Assembly: GCF_000002985.6 (NCBI RefSeq)
Contig: NC_003279.8
Location: 744,001-808,000, forward strand
DNA: 64,000 nt
Reading direction: 5' to 3'
Source: Caenorhabditis elegans
Taxonomy: Eukaryota; Nematoda; Chromadorea; Rhabditida; Rhabditidae
Position 1 is the first letter of the stretch. Every line of letters begins with the position of its first letter. A program made the position numbers and the translations under genes. This document shows, one piece after another, positions 53,370-63,553 of the stretch. A model generated the notes under the pieces. The model saw nothing but the letters and a program-made list of their open reading frames with translations. It was not told the origin of the DNA and searched no databases.

Positions 53370-54350
53370 CCTAACTCTTTGGCCTAGAAATTTAGATTTC
53401 TAGGTCATCCATCTAGATGCGGTGGCCTAGAATCCTAAGCTTTAGATGCCCAGGCCATCAGGCCTAGATTCTGAAATGTTGTGATTTTTCTAGGCCATCA
53501 ACTTTGACCCAAAAGCCCTCTAATTTTTAGGCCATGAATCTAGGAACCTATCTAGAGGCCTGATCCTTTGCTTTCTTGCCAAAAACTAGAGATCAATGCC
53601 CTAGAAGCTCACAAAACTTTGGCCTAATAATTTCTAGGCCACCAATTTTTTAAAGATAGCCTAAGTCATCAACCTAAAATTCACGGCTTAGAAATCATGA
53701 AATTCGCTTTTAAGGCCTCTGACTTCATAGCAGTGGCCTAGAACTCCAACTGTCAGTAGTCTGTAAAAATGAGCTTTTTGGGCCTCGAACATAACATGGG
53801 ACATGGAAGCCTAACATTTTTAGGCCACTGACTTTAAAGCAATGGCCTAGAACCCCGTTTTTCTGTAGCCTAGACTATCATCTAGAAATCAATGGCCTAG
53901 AATCCTAAAAATAATATTTTTCGGCCACCAAAATTTTAGGAATGGCCTAGAAATCTATTTTGTTGTATTCTAGGCCACCATCGACAAAGGAATGGCCTAG
54001 AATCCCTAAGAATGTGATTTTTAAGCTACCATCTATGTACCCTAGACCAATATTTAAAATTCAATGGCCTAGAAACTAGAATATTTGATTTCTAGGCTAC
54101 TAACTGTTGTGTGCTGTATCCTAGACTATCATCTAGACCCCAATGGCCTAGATTCCTGAAAATGTGTTTTTTCGGCCTGAAATAGGCCTAACATTTTCCA
54201 GTCCACCAACTCTTTTAAGATGACCTATAAGTTTAATCCTAGCTTGCCAACTATAAATAATTGGCCTAGAAGCTCCTAGGCCACCATCTAAAAATCGATG
54301 GCCTAGAAACCTCCCATTTTTTGTATCCTAGGTCACCAACAACCACTGAT
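53370..54350. repeat. AATGGCCTAGAA array
   Basis: Degenerate units built of ATGGCCTAGAATCC and TTTCTAGGCCACCA, both orientations mixed. Same family as carboxypeptidase 2 intron 1. Confidence 0.8.
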
Positions 54351-55096
54351 GCCCAAGACCCCGGCTTCTTATTTCATAATGAGCAGCAAAATGAGCTACC
54401 GTACCCCTTCTACACACTTCCTCCCTCTCCACACCCATTTCCCCTCATTTTCGTCTATTTTAGCGGCGGCGGCGCGGGATAAATTTGTGAGAGGTGAGCT
54501 GCTCACAATAATGGGCTTGTTGTAATAGGCGGCAGTGGTAGTGGTGTATGGATAATTGTGAGTTCCCAAACACACAAAACTTTTTCGCCGCAATTGTTAT
54601 GCAACCAACATAATAATAATAATAATAATAAGTGAATGTGCATAAATGTGCTCTTTTTCGCGTCTCCACACCCGTCCTGATGGGGACGACGCTTCGTTGA
54701 ATAGTTGGAATAATAATAATAAATTGGAAAAATTTGGGCGCCCCCCTCCTAACACCCTAACACACACGAAATTTCATTTCGCGCGCGCTTCGAAAACAAA
54801 TTGAAGACAAGTTTTTCGCGAGACAAGTTATGATAATTTGTGGGATGTGGTCCCCGCCGGCAGCTTCCATCAATTTGGAGCAAATTTGTGCTCTCGCAAA
54901 CCTTCTTAAAGAAGGGTTACACTAACAAAGTTTGTCGGAATCGATATTTTTGTAAGTGGGCCTGAACCCCCGGTCTTTAAATTGATAGGCATTCTAGGGC
55001 TTCCATGGGAGACAGGCGCGGTTTTAGGGCCTGACGTCTGCCTCTCGCCTCATTTCTGCACTATGGCGAGAAGCCAAAGACTTGGTGTTCACACTT
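54351..55096. other. Candidate regulatory patch and a dispersed repeat
   Basis: 54400-54950 is mostly unique: GGCGGCGGCGCGGGA (54466), AATAATAATAATAATAA (54611), GCGCGCGC (54780). 54985-55096 is a copy of the TAGGGCTTCCATGGGA repeat also at 15822. No gene seen. Confidence 0.4.
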
Positions 55097-55272
55097 TGTG
55101 CCAGAGTGTCTCATTTCGGCTTGATCTACGTAGATCTACAAAAAATGCGGGAGAAGAGAAGCAGAGTTCTCAACTGATTTTACATGGTAACCAGAGCGTG
55201 CTGACGTCAAATTTTTTTTGGACGAAAAACTCCCGCATTTTTTGTAGATCAAAAACCGTAATGGGACAGCAG
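55097..55272. mobile_element. CGTGGTG MITE, copy o
   Basis: TTTGTGCCAGAGTGTCTC to GTAATGGGACAGCAGG. The left terminus has decayed. Confidence 0.72.
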
Positions 55273-55618
55273 GGCTTTCCACCAGAATAATTCCACTTCT
55301 TCACAATAAACCTATATATTTTTTGTCAAAATCTTGAGAATTTCCAGAATTTCAACGAAAACCACTGCTAAAAGTGGTTCTTTCGCCGCGGCCGACACTT
55401 CTCGGGTTCCGCGCCGCACTATAAAGGAGGCGCGGCGCGGCAGGCGGCGCGAGGCAGGCGTTTTGGCGCCTGCACGGATGCCCTACACCAAACTGCAAAC
55501 ATTTCTAGTTCCGTTTTTCGGACTCTACGCCTTATTTCGGTCTTTTTGTCACAACTTCGCTACACTGTGTTTTTCTCCACTTCTACGACTTTAAAGGAGG
55601 GCGCATTTATGCGACTCA

Positions 55619-55787
55619 CGTGATGTCAGGCAGTCTCATTGCGGTTTGATCTACAAAAAATGCGGGAAACTTTCCACCAGGAAATTGTGACGTCAGCACA
55701 CTCTTGCGAGATCAGTTGAAAAGTCTGCGTCTCTTCCCCCGCATTTTTCGAAGATCAAACCAAAATGGGACATTCTGACACCACGTG
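55619..55787. mobile_element. CGTGGTG MITE, copy p
   Basis: CGTGATGTCAGGCAG to ATTCTGACACCACGTG. The flanks GCGACTCA and GTGACTTA match at 6 of 8 positions. Confidence 0.78.
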
Positions 55788-56500
55788 GTGACTTAGGATC
55801 AATGTAGATCGTTTTATAGGCCATCCATTGATTTTTAGAGCTCGTGGCGGGACCATTTTAAATGAATTTCCAAAATTTCCAAAAACCTAATTTTTTTGTC
55901 AATTCACAAGTCCCCCGGACCCCCTCCATTGTCCCCCCGTTCACAACTTCCTCCCTCGTTAACCACCCATTTAGCGGGACAAAATTAGCGAATCATTGAC
56001 TCATAATCAAGTAAATCGGTGAATGCTCGACGAGCAAGAGGGGGGGGGGGGGGTCTAATCGAATTACGGGGGAAGGGACCCCTCCGCGCGACACCTCGCT
56101 GCCAATTAACAAGTCAACTACTTGGGGGGGGGGGGGGGCCTCCTCACAACAATGTTTGTATTATATTTCTTGTTATTATGATTATTATTATTATTATTAT
56201 TAGAAATTAGTTAGTATGAATATATAATATCAACTAAAAACAAAATGACAGTTAATAATAATTGAAGTCATCCAATAGGTGCCAATTAGTCAAAGAGAGG
56301 GGTCTGTGAAAACAGAAATAGAAGAGAGAAGGCGGGGGAGAGGGGCGCTCTCAAATAATTAATCTGGGCTCCGTGGGCTCGTAAAATTCCGATAAAATGG
56401 CTTGTTTGTAATTAGCTAATTCACGGAATCTTTTTTTTTTGTTGGGGTTTTACTATGTTTTTGAACAACTTCCTGTTATAACATGTTTCAAAAAAACTAT
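55788..56500. other. G-tract region
   Basis: Two long G runs, G14 at 56040-56053 and G15 at 56124-56138, lie 70 bp apart on the plus strand, with an ATTATT run at 56178-56203. Otherwise fairly unique sequence and no gene. Confidence 0.6.
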
Positions 56501-56503
56501 TGA

Positions 56504-56563
56504 CCTCAATGGGGACTTGAACCCTGGTGTTGAGATTGGTAGTCTGTTAACCAGTACACCAAA
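56504..56563 (-). pseudogene. tRNA-like sequence 1
   Basis: On the minus strand it reads TTGGTGTACTGGTTAACAG (A-box-like) and CCAGGGTTCAAGTCCCC (B-box-like GGTTCAAGTCC). The anticodon arm does not fold convincingly, so it looks like a tRNA-derived relic. Confidence 0.55.
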
Positions 56564-56691
56564 AATTGCAATTTTTGATTTTTGTTTTGTCTATTTTTTT
56601 GAATACAACGATAAGTAAGGATCATTTAGATTTAGAAAAAAAAAATCAAATTTTGTAAAAATTTTCTAAAAAGTTATGAACATTCCACTTT

Positions 56692-56888
56692 CACAGATTT
56701 CTGGCTTCCCTCATAAATTGAAATGGAAGAGTTTTTGGCGAACAAGGCCAGATGCGTTGCGTGTCGCGTCGCGGCTCGATTTTAGTTGTAATGCATTTGT
56801 CCGTGTGGAGTCCACGACTTCCCCCGTTGTCCGCCAGACGATTGTAAATGGAGCGCGAAAAATTCAATGAGAAAGGCCAGAACCCCGT
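56692..56888. mobile_element. CACGG-TTCTGG MITE, copy d
   Basis: CACTTT at 56686-56691 and 56889-56894 flanks the element exactly. Left end CACAGATTTCTGGC, right end CCAGAACCCCGTG. Confidence 0.88.
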
Positions 56889-56983
56889 GCACTTTTTTGT
56901 TTCTAAAACTGAAAATTTTGAATTTTGAAATTTTCCTTGGTTTTACAGTATACAAAATCTTAGTTAGAGTTCGCAAAAATTAT

Positions 56984-57041
56984 TGACACTGGTGGGGGCT
57001 CGAACCCCTGAGGTGGCATCCCTGTTAGCCACTGCGCCAAA
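56984..57041 (-). pseudogene. tRNA-like sequence 2
   Basis: The minus strand reads TTGGCGCAGTGGCTAACAGG and CAGGGGTTCGAGCCCCC. The T arm (GGGG-TTCGAGC-CCCC) is perfect; the middle is too short for a normal anticodon arm. Confidence 0.6.
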
Positions 57042-57135
57042 ATTGCTAAAACTTCAAAAAAAAAATTTTAGACCGTTTTTAAGGTTTTTAGACTTCCGAC
57101 TCTTCAAAAATTCCTATACAAAGTCTTCGTAAAAC

Positions 57136-57206
57136 TAATGACTGGGGGGCTCGAACCCCGGTCATCATATCAGTAGTCATCCCTGTTAGCCACTACACCA
57201 CTTGCC
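57136..57206 (-). pseudogene. tRNA-like sequence 3
   Basis: The minus strand reads AAGTGGTGTAGTGGCTAACAG and ACCGGGGTTCGAGCCCCCC with an intact B box. Same head as copy 2 (TAGTGGCTAACAGGGATG). The acceptor ends do not pair over 7 bp. Confidence 0.6.
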
Positions 57207-57969
57207 CAGACGTGTTTCTGGTCTGTTTTACGGTGCAGCGTGGCCTAAAAAAAACTAGTCAGCCACCAATTCGAAAAGTCCATAGACCAAGTTAATATAG
57301 AAATTCTTCAAATTCGAGCCAACCAACTAATATATTCACTAACCTATTTTCGCCGTGTTCTTCCTGTGTGTGTGTGTGCCCCTAGTTAGGCCTAGCCCCC
57401 CCCCTTATTTTACTTGCTTCACAATTCAATTGGCCCCCACACAGTTACAGTAGTCATAATCATTTTGTGTCGGGTTTTCGACACATCGTTTAAACGTGTT
57501 ACCTCTCTCGGGGCCCCCTCTTCTCCTACTTCTTATTTGCTCAAAATTTGCGCGTCGAAATTTCTTCGTCGTGCGCTGCCCCTTCCGAATAATCAGATTC
57601 ACCAATGTATAAAATAGGCCACGCCTCACTTTTTCCACACCCATCATCTTCCCTCAACTTTCCTCTTCTCAAATGCCTAATCAGCCAGTTATAACGAGGG
57701 TGCTCTTCGTGTGGCGCCCCGCCCATTTTATTGCTCCTCTCACGCTTCATTCTCACTTTTTCTGGGGATCCTTTTTTTTGCAGACCTAAAAATTTGAGCT
57801 CAGCCATATTTTTTTTGTAAATATAATCAAAAAAAAATAGACATTAGTCAAAAAAGTTGTTTTAAGCCTAAAAAAATTTTTCAGATAAAAAACGTTTTTC
57901 TTTAACTTTTTTGAACAGTTTTTCAGTGAAATATTTTTAAATTTTTATTTTAAAAAAATGTTTGTTTAT
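57207..57969. other. Mostly unique sequence
   Basis: 57330-57760 is comparatively unique, with a GTGTGTGTGTG run (57367) and CCCCCCCCC (57398). 57780-57969 is A+T-rich. No gene seen. Confidence 0.35.
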
Positions 57970-58200
57970 CTAAGCCTAAGCCTGAGCCTAAGCCTAATAA
58001 CCCTAAATAGCGTCAGTGTGGGAGCTCACGCTCCCCCACTGACGCCAAGCCTAAGCCTACGCCTAAGCCAAAGCCTAGGCCTAAGCCTGGGCCGAAGCTG
58101 AGACCTAAGCTTAAGCCTAAGCCTAAGACTAAGACTGAGTTCAAGCCTAAGCCTAAGACTAAGCCTGAGTCTCAGCCTAAGCCTAAGCCTAAGCCTAAGC
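57970..58200 (-). repeat. Interstitial (TTAGGC)n array with palindromic module
   Basis: GCCTAA units on the plus strand. The palindromic module is at 58010-58045 (arms of 15 bp with one mismatch, loop CTCACG). Confidence 0.92.
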
Positions 58201-59401
58201 CATTTTTAAAAAGCTTAAAAATTTTTGCAATTACTATTTTTTCTGAAAATCTGTAAAAATATCGAATTTTTAGAGTTGCTATAAAATTTAAAATAATATT
58301 CAAAAAATAATCCGAAAAAATTAAATTTTTTTTCTCAAAACGTAGATCATACAGAATCAGCTTTAAAAAATTCAAACCATTTTTCGTTTCAAAAATGTTC
58401 AGAAAATTTGTAAAACTTGAGTTTTGAAGAAAGTTTTCATAAACTAGCTCTTGAATAGGGTTTTTAAGTAGGCGTTAAAACGCTTGCCTGCCTGACCTTC
58501 AGGCGACTTTCGCCTGCCTGCTTGACTTTCAGACGTTCTCTGCCTGCCTGCCTGACTTTAAGGCGACCTCCGCCTGCCTCTCGCCTCAATCCGAGCCTTA
58601 TCTCTTAAAATGTTTTTCATCAAATTGATAAAAATACGGAAATTACAAAATTTTGTAAGTTCATGCCAAAATGCAGGCATCAGGCCCTGAGGCCACGCCT
58701 GCCTAGGCCTCCGACTTTCGTTCTACAATTGTCGTTGCCGTTTCCTTTATCCCATTTTCATACCCCAAAGTTATGATTTTTCTTACACCCCTTGCGCTGC
58801 TGCTGCTTCCGCTCCCGTGATCTTATGAATCAGTAGTCAGAACTGCAGGTGTGAATCTCCACAATGATCACCCAATAAACGCGAAACACCATTAGAAACA
58901 AAGTGTCCCCCGTTTTTTTTTTCTGAGAGTGTCGGCACCCCCCTAACATATGCGGGGAACATTGTCTCAAGTTTTGTGTGCTCCTCCAGCTCCTCCATAT
59001 GGTTACCGTAGTCCCCTGTCAGTGTTGTGTAATTGTTGTTGTAACTATCCCCCGAATACCTCTCCTCACATTCATTCACAACACAGGTGTCAACTCAACT
59101 CTCAGTGCTCATTTGAAGTTTATGAAGTTTAGCTTCCGGGGATGGCTCTCCTGGGCTCCCCGCTCCCTCGAAAATTTAATTAATTGCAAGCACATGTGGT
59201 GGTGGTGGGGCGAGCTCCGCGCTTCCCCCCCCGCCCCGATTCTCTCTCTCTCATTTGCGACTCATTAGATTTTAAATCACTCTCAAACTTTCCACTTTTC
59301 CAACTTTCGCGTTTTTTAAATTTTTTTTTCACTTTTTCCTCACAAATTCATCCAAAAAAATTTCCAGAGTTGCCCCGCCCATATATTGGCTAAATGGTAG
59401 A
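58201..59401. promoter_or_regulatory. Upstream region of the zinc-finger gene
   Basis: 58201-58440 is A+T-rich; 58460-58720 has GCCTGCCTGACTTTCAGGCGAC repeats. 58740-59367 is mostly unique with E-box-like GCAGGTGTG (58845) and ACAGGTGT (59083), and is the best promoter candidate. TTTCCAG at 59361-59367 could accept a spliced leader 34 bp before the ATG at 59402. Confidence 0.45.
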
Positions 59402-61880
59402 ATGGACGTGGCACTTTTGACAATGGATGACAACAACAAACCGCCGACAAGTTCAGAGTCTACGGAGAGTAGGGGTGAGTTTGGCCGGGGGACCGATAAT
59501 TTTTAGGCCAAGACTTCTTTTTTTTTAAATCATTTTCAAAGGTACGTTACCTTCACGTGGTGCCAGGTTGTCCCATTGCTTTTTGATCTACAGAAAATGC
59601 GGGATTTTTTCCCCAAAAAATGTGACATAAGCAAGTTTTTAAATCTTTTCTCCCGCATTTTTTTGTAGATCTACGTAGATCATACTCTGACACCACGTGT
59701 ACCTTGAACCTCCTGGCTTTCTGAAACTAGAGTTCGTCGCTAGAGCGCATTTGCATTGTCGTGGTATTTAATTTACAGTACCGCCAGAATCATGTCGCGC
59801 CGCTTGTAGTCTAGTGGTTAACACGCTTCAGCTCTAAACAATAGGTCCGGGGTTCGATTCCTTGCAAGATGAAATTTCTTTCTCAAGATGGAGGTACATA
59901 TGTGCTTTAAATGTGCACTAGAGATAGCGAAACTGATACCATGGTCCGACATGTACAGGGTTCCGCGCGCGCCTAGGGCCTCCAAAACGCCTGCTGCTCC
60001 AGTTTTGCGGCGACCTCCGCCTAACTCGCGGCGCGCCTTCTGTATAGTCACGGCCTTCTGTCTTCCCTCATAAATTGAAATGGAAGAGTTTTTGCCGAAC
60101 TAGGCCATCTTGGCTCGGTCACATCTGGGCTCGATTTTAGTTGTAAAACTAAATGTATTTGTCCGTGTGGAGTGCACGACTTGCCCACGCGTTGACCGGC
60201 GGGCGATTGCCAATGGAGCGCGAAAAATTCAATAAGGAAGGCCAGAACCCCGTGTATAGTGCCGCGCGTGGAGCCCGAAAAGTGTCAGCCGCGGCGGAAG
60301 AACCACATTCCATAGGACTAAAAAACTAAAGTTCTCTCTTTCAGAAACATCACCACCAATGATGCCAGATTCTGCGGAGATAATGCGACTTCTTACGGAT
60401 CCTTCGACGGCTCAGATGTTTGGTAGGTCATAGATCAAATTTTTTCCGCAATTTCCCGAAAAATTTCAGCCAACGAAAACACAAAATGTCAGCTGGGACG
60501 GATTCTCGCCGCGTCAGGCTTCGACGAGGCGAGCCTCTCCTCCTCGTTTCCGTTCGATCCGACGCTCGGCGCGTTCGCCGACATTTCCCAATTCTCATCA
60601 CTCCGAAATTCGTCGAAAACGCTGAAATGTCCAAAGTGTAATTGGCACTACAAGTACCAGGAGACCCTTGAAATTCATATGAAGGAGAAGCACAACGATG
60701 TGGATGTCAAGTGCATGTTTTGTGCCGAGAACCGTCCCCACCCGAAGCTGGCTCGCGGTGAGACGTACTCGTGCGGTTATAAGCCATATCGATGCGATTT
60801 GTGTCGGTACAGTACGACGACAAAGGGCAATTTGAGTATTCATATGCAAAGTGATAAGCATCTTCATGCAGTGCAAGAGCTCCCGAATAGTATAGGTAGG
60901 TGGGGGGGGGAGGCGAAGGGTACTGTAGTTTTCGTGGTGGGACCCAAGAATTTGAATTTCACAAGAATTTAACTGTTGAACTCGAACTTTTCGATTCTAG
61001 GGTCTCGCCACGCAAAAACACTTACGCCAACTTTTTTGAACCCTAAAAAATGATACTCAAATTAGAGTTCTCAGTGAGCTAAATTCGATTTTACAGTATT
61101 TTTTTAATTTGACGTTCTGTGGGTCTTACACTCAAAGGGTACTGTAGTTTTCGTGGTGGGACCCACTTGTCCAAAAATGGACGTGATTATATTTGGATTA
61201 AAGCCCCTAACTTTTCTGATTTTTTTAATAAATTGGTTTTATTTTGAAAAGACTGAGAAAATTGAGTTTAGATCGAAATCAATAAAAATCGCGTCGAGAC
61301 CCAAATTTCCCGGGTCTCGGCACGAAAATGGGGGAGAGGGTACTGTAGTTTTCTGGCTTCTCTCATAAATTGAAATGGAAGAGTTTTTGCCGAACTAGGC
61401 CGGCCATATCTGGGGTAGATTTACGGCGCGTTGCGTGTCGCGGCTCAATTTTTGTTTTAAAACATGAGGAAGACCAGAATCCCGTGTTTTCGTGGTGGGA
61501 CCCAAATGGGTCATGATTATACTTATTTGAAAGGCCTTAAGCTGAATTCAGATTTAAGATTTTTATTATTTTAATTCAAAAATATCCTGAATTTTCCAGA
61601 ATTCGCAGCCAACTTCGCGTGTGGTGCTCCAGTTAGCCGAAGTAGTCCAATCGAAGAGTCCGACGGATCCCTGGTCTGCTTGATCTGCGGTATCTTCGCC
61701 ACCGAATCTATCGCCGAAATGATGGAACACGTGGAACAAGACCGTTCCAGGACGTTCCAAGGAGACGTTACCGTCCTAAACGGGAGCTTCCGGTGCCACT
61801 TGTGCCCGTATAATACCACATTGAAAGCCAATTTTCAACTACACACAAGGACGGATAAGCATCTGCAAAAGGTTCAAATT
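59402..61880 (+). CDS. zfh-2: ZFHX3/4-type zinc-finger (homeodomain) transcription factor, N-terminal part
   Basis: Four exons (59402-59474, 60345-60422, 60470-60895, 61600-61880) give the first 286 residues; phase 0 at the last donor, and the gene leaves the window. Exon 3 encodes a C2H2 finger [18 protein letters not shown], then [20 protein letters not shown]. That leads into a second finger, [18 protein letters not shown]...H. These phrases are hallmarks of the ZFHX3/ZFHX4 (ATBF1) family. Exon 4 has a degenerate finger (CLICG...MEHV) and a further one ([17 protein letters not shown]...H). Family members carry many fingers plus several homeodomains, which must lie beyond 64000. It acts in the nucleus, mainly in neural development. 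The symbol rests on there being one such gene in C. elegans. The frame is open back to the acceptor at 59367, so an upstream start is possible. Confidence 0.85.
59556..59699. mobile_element. CGTGGTG MITE, copy q, in zinc-finger gene intron 1
   Basis: Flanked by TACCTTCA (59548-59555) and TACCTTGA (59700-59707), a 7-of-8 duplication. Ends CGTGGTGCCAGG and CTGACACCACGTG. Confidence 0.85.
59802..59870 (+). pseudogene. tRNA-like sequence 4
   Basis: GCTTGTAGTCTAGTGGTTAA (A box) and CCGGGGTTCGATTCC (B box) have proper spacing, and CTTGTA pairs with TGCAAG at the ends. The anticodon stem is not formed and the T stem pairs badly (GGGG with TTCC partly), so a functional tRNA is unlikely. Confidence 0.55.
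60049..60254. mobile_element. CACGG-TTCTGG MITE, copy e, nested
   Basis: TATAGT at 60043-60048 and 60255-60260 flanks it exactly. The host is a GC-rich element (GGTTCCGCGCGCGCC on the left, GTGCCGCGCGTGGAGCCC on the right). Located in intron 1 of the zinc-finger gene. Confidence 0.9.
61354..61486. mobile_element. CACGG-TTCTGG MITE, copy f, nested
   Basis: Inserted into a TACTGTAGTTTTCGTGGTGGG repeat, leaving TTTTC on both sides (61349-61353 and 61487-61491). The left terminus is trimmed. Confidence 0.75.
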
Positions 61881-62375
61881 GTGAGTTTTGTATTCCCCTC
61901 TCATCATCTTCTTATTTTTATTGTGTCGCCCTTTTCCCATTTTTGTGTGTCTGTGTGTGTATGCGCACCGATTTGCATATACACATAAATTCATGATTTA
62001 ATAGCGTAATGAGTAATATTTGCTTTGCCAAGGCTAACAGTTTTCGTATTTTAAAGCCTTTTTTCTACAATTTTTGAAAAAAAAATTCAAAAATTTGAAC
62101 ATTTCAATATATCCCTAGAAAGCTCAAAATTGTAGTGAAAATTTTGAATTCAGTACGCTGAGACCTTTAAAATAAGTATAATCATTACTAGGTTTTGGTT
62201 CTGACGCGAAAGTGTTCGTGGCGGAGCCCAAGCAAGGCGTAATTGATTATAGGGTCTTTGCACGCAAAAAATTTAAGGTCCGGTAGGCGTGGCGGGGAGT
62301 TTTTCTTGAATTATTTTAGTTTTTCATAAATTTTCAATTTTTTGGAATTTATTTTTCTCTCCCTTCCCCCGCGTA

Positions 62376-62660
62376 GTCTGAGCCTAAACCTAAGCCTGAG
62401 TCTAGGCCTAAGCCGAAGCCTAGGCCTAAGCCTGAACTTAAGTTTAAGCCAAAGCCTGAGCCTAAGCCTAAGCCTAACCCTAAGCCTCAGCCTCAGCCTA
62501 AGCCTAAGCCTAAGCATAAGGCTAAGCCTAAGCCTAAGCCTGAGCCTAAGCTTTAGTCTAAGCGTAAGCCTAGGCCTAACCCTAACCCTAAGCTTAAGCC
62601 TAAGCCTAACCCTAAGCCTAACCCTAAGCCTGAGCCTAAGCCTAAGCCTAAGCCTAAAGT
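62376..62660 (-). repeat. Interstitial (TTAGGC)n array in zinc-finger gene intron 4
   Basis: About 285 bp of GCCTAA on the plus strand, with some CCTAACCCTAAG variants. Confidence 0.93.
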
Positions 62661-63117
62661 CTTCGTGTCGAGACCCAATTATACTCAATTGAAAGCTCAC
62701 AATGAGCTGAATTCAAATTTCTCAATGAAAATGTGAAATACTTTGATTTTACGGTCGGTGGCTTTACTCCCCCCGAACTTTGGAAAAAACTCTGAAATTT
62801 TTTTTTCATTGAATTCCAACCGGTTTCTACTCTCTCCGGCTATTAGTGTATGTGTCTTTCACTTCTTTGTTCTCGTCGGGTTGTTCCCAATTTCCAACCC
62901 TCGTTTTACTCATTCCCCCTCTCATTTTCCCAATCCAATTAGTTATACCTATGGGGGGAGGTGACGGTGATGATTCTCGCCATTAAGACCCCCCCCCTCT
63001 CCTGGGCCGATTGAGATGGAAACAAAACAAAACTGTCAATTTGAATAAATTCGCAATTTGACGCGGGCGGCGCAGCGGGTTGCCGAGAAGGATATAAACT
63101 GGGGAACTCTACTTAGC

Positions 63118-63553
63118 CCGTAAGGTGTCGGCTGCTACTATTTTATCACATCTCAATTTTTACGGAATCCCGTAAGGCGTCGGCTGCTTCTCTGTTTTTG
63201 CATGTTTTTACAATTTCGGCCCGTCCGATGTCGGCTCCTTCCAATTGTTTTGCAAAACAATTTAAAATTTGAGCCAGCAAGGTGTCTGCTGCTCCGGCTA
63301 GATTTCCAATATTTAAATTTTGCACAATCCTGTAAGATGTCGGGTGCTTCTCAGTTTTTACAAAGTTTTTTCTCAAATACGGCCCGCGCAGTGTCGGCTG
63401 CCACCTCGTATGTTTCATCAAACTTGAACGATTCGAGCCCGTTAGCTGCCCGCTGCGTCTTTTTTTTTCTCAAAATTCCAGCCCGTAACTTTTCGGTTGC
63501 TGAAATAAACAAAATTTTTACGAAATTTTAACCCTTGAAGTGTCGGCTGCAAA
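63118..63553. repeat. CCCGTAAGGTGTCGGCTGC tandem repeat
   Basis: Nine degenerate units at about 63118, 63169, 63221, 63272, 63329, 63382, 63437, 63481 and 63531, spacing 44-57 bp. Each has a GC-rich head and a T-rich tail (TTTTTACAATTT). A single head is at 33619 (CCCGCAAGATGTCGGCCGC). Confidence 0.85.

Noticed and set aside
59802..59870. Functional tRNA gene
   Set aside because: Promoter boxes are intact, but the anticodon arm does not form and the acceptor pairing is short. Reported as a pseudogene instead.
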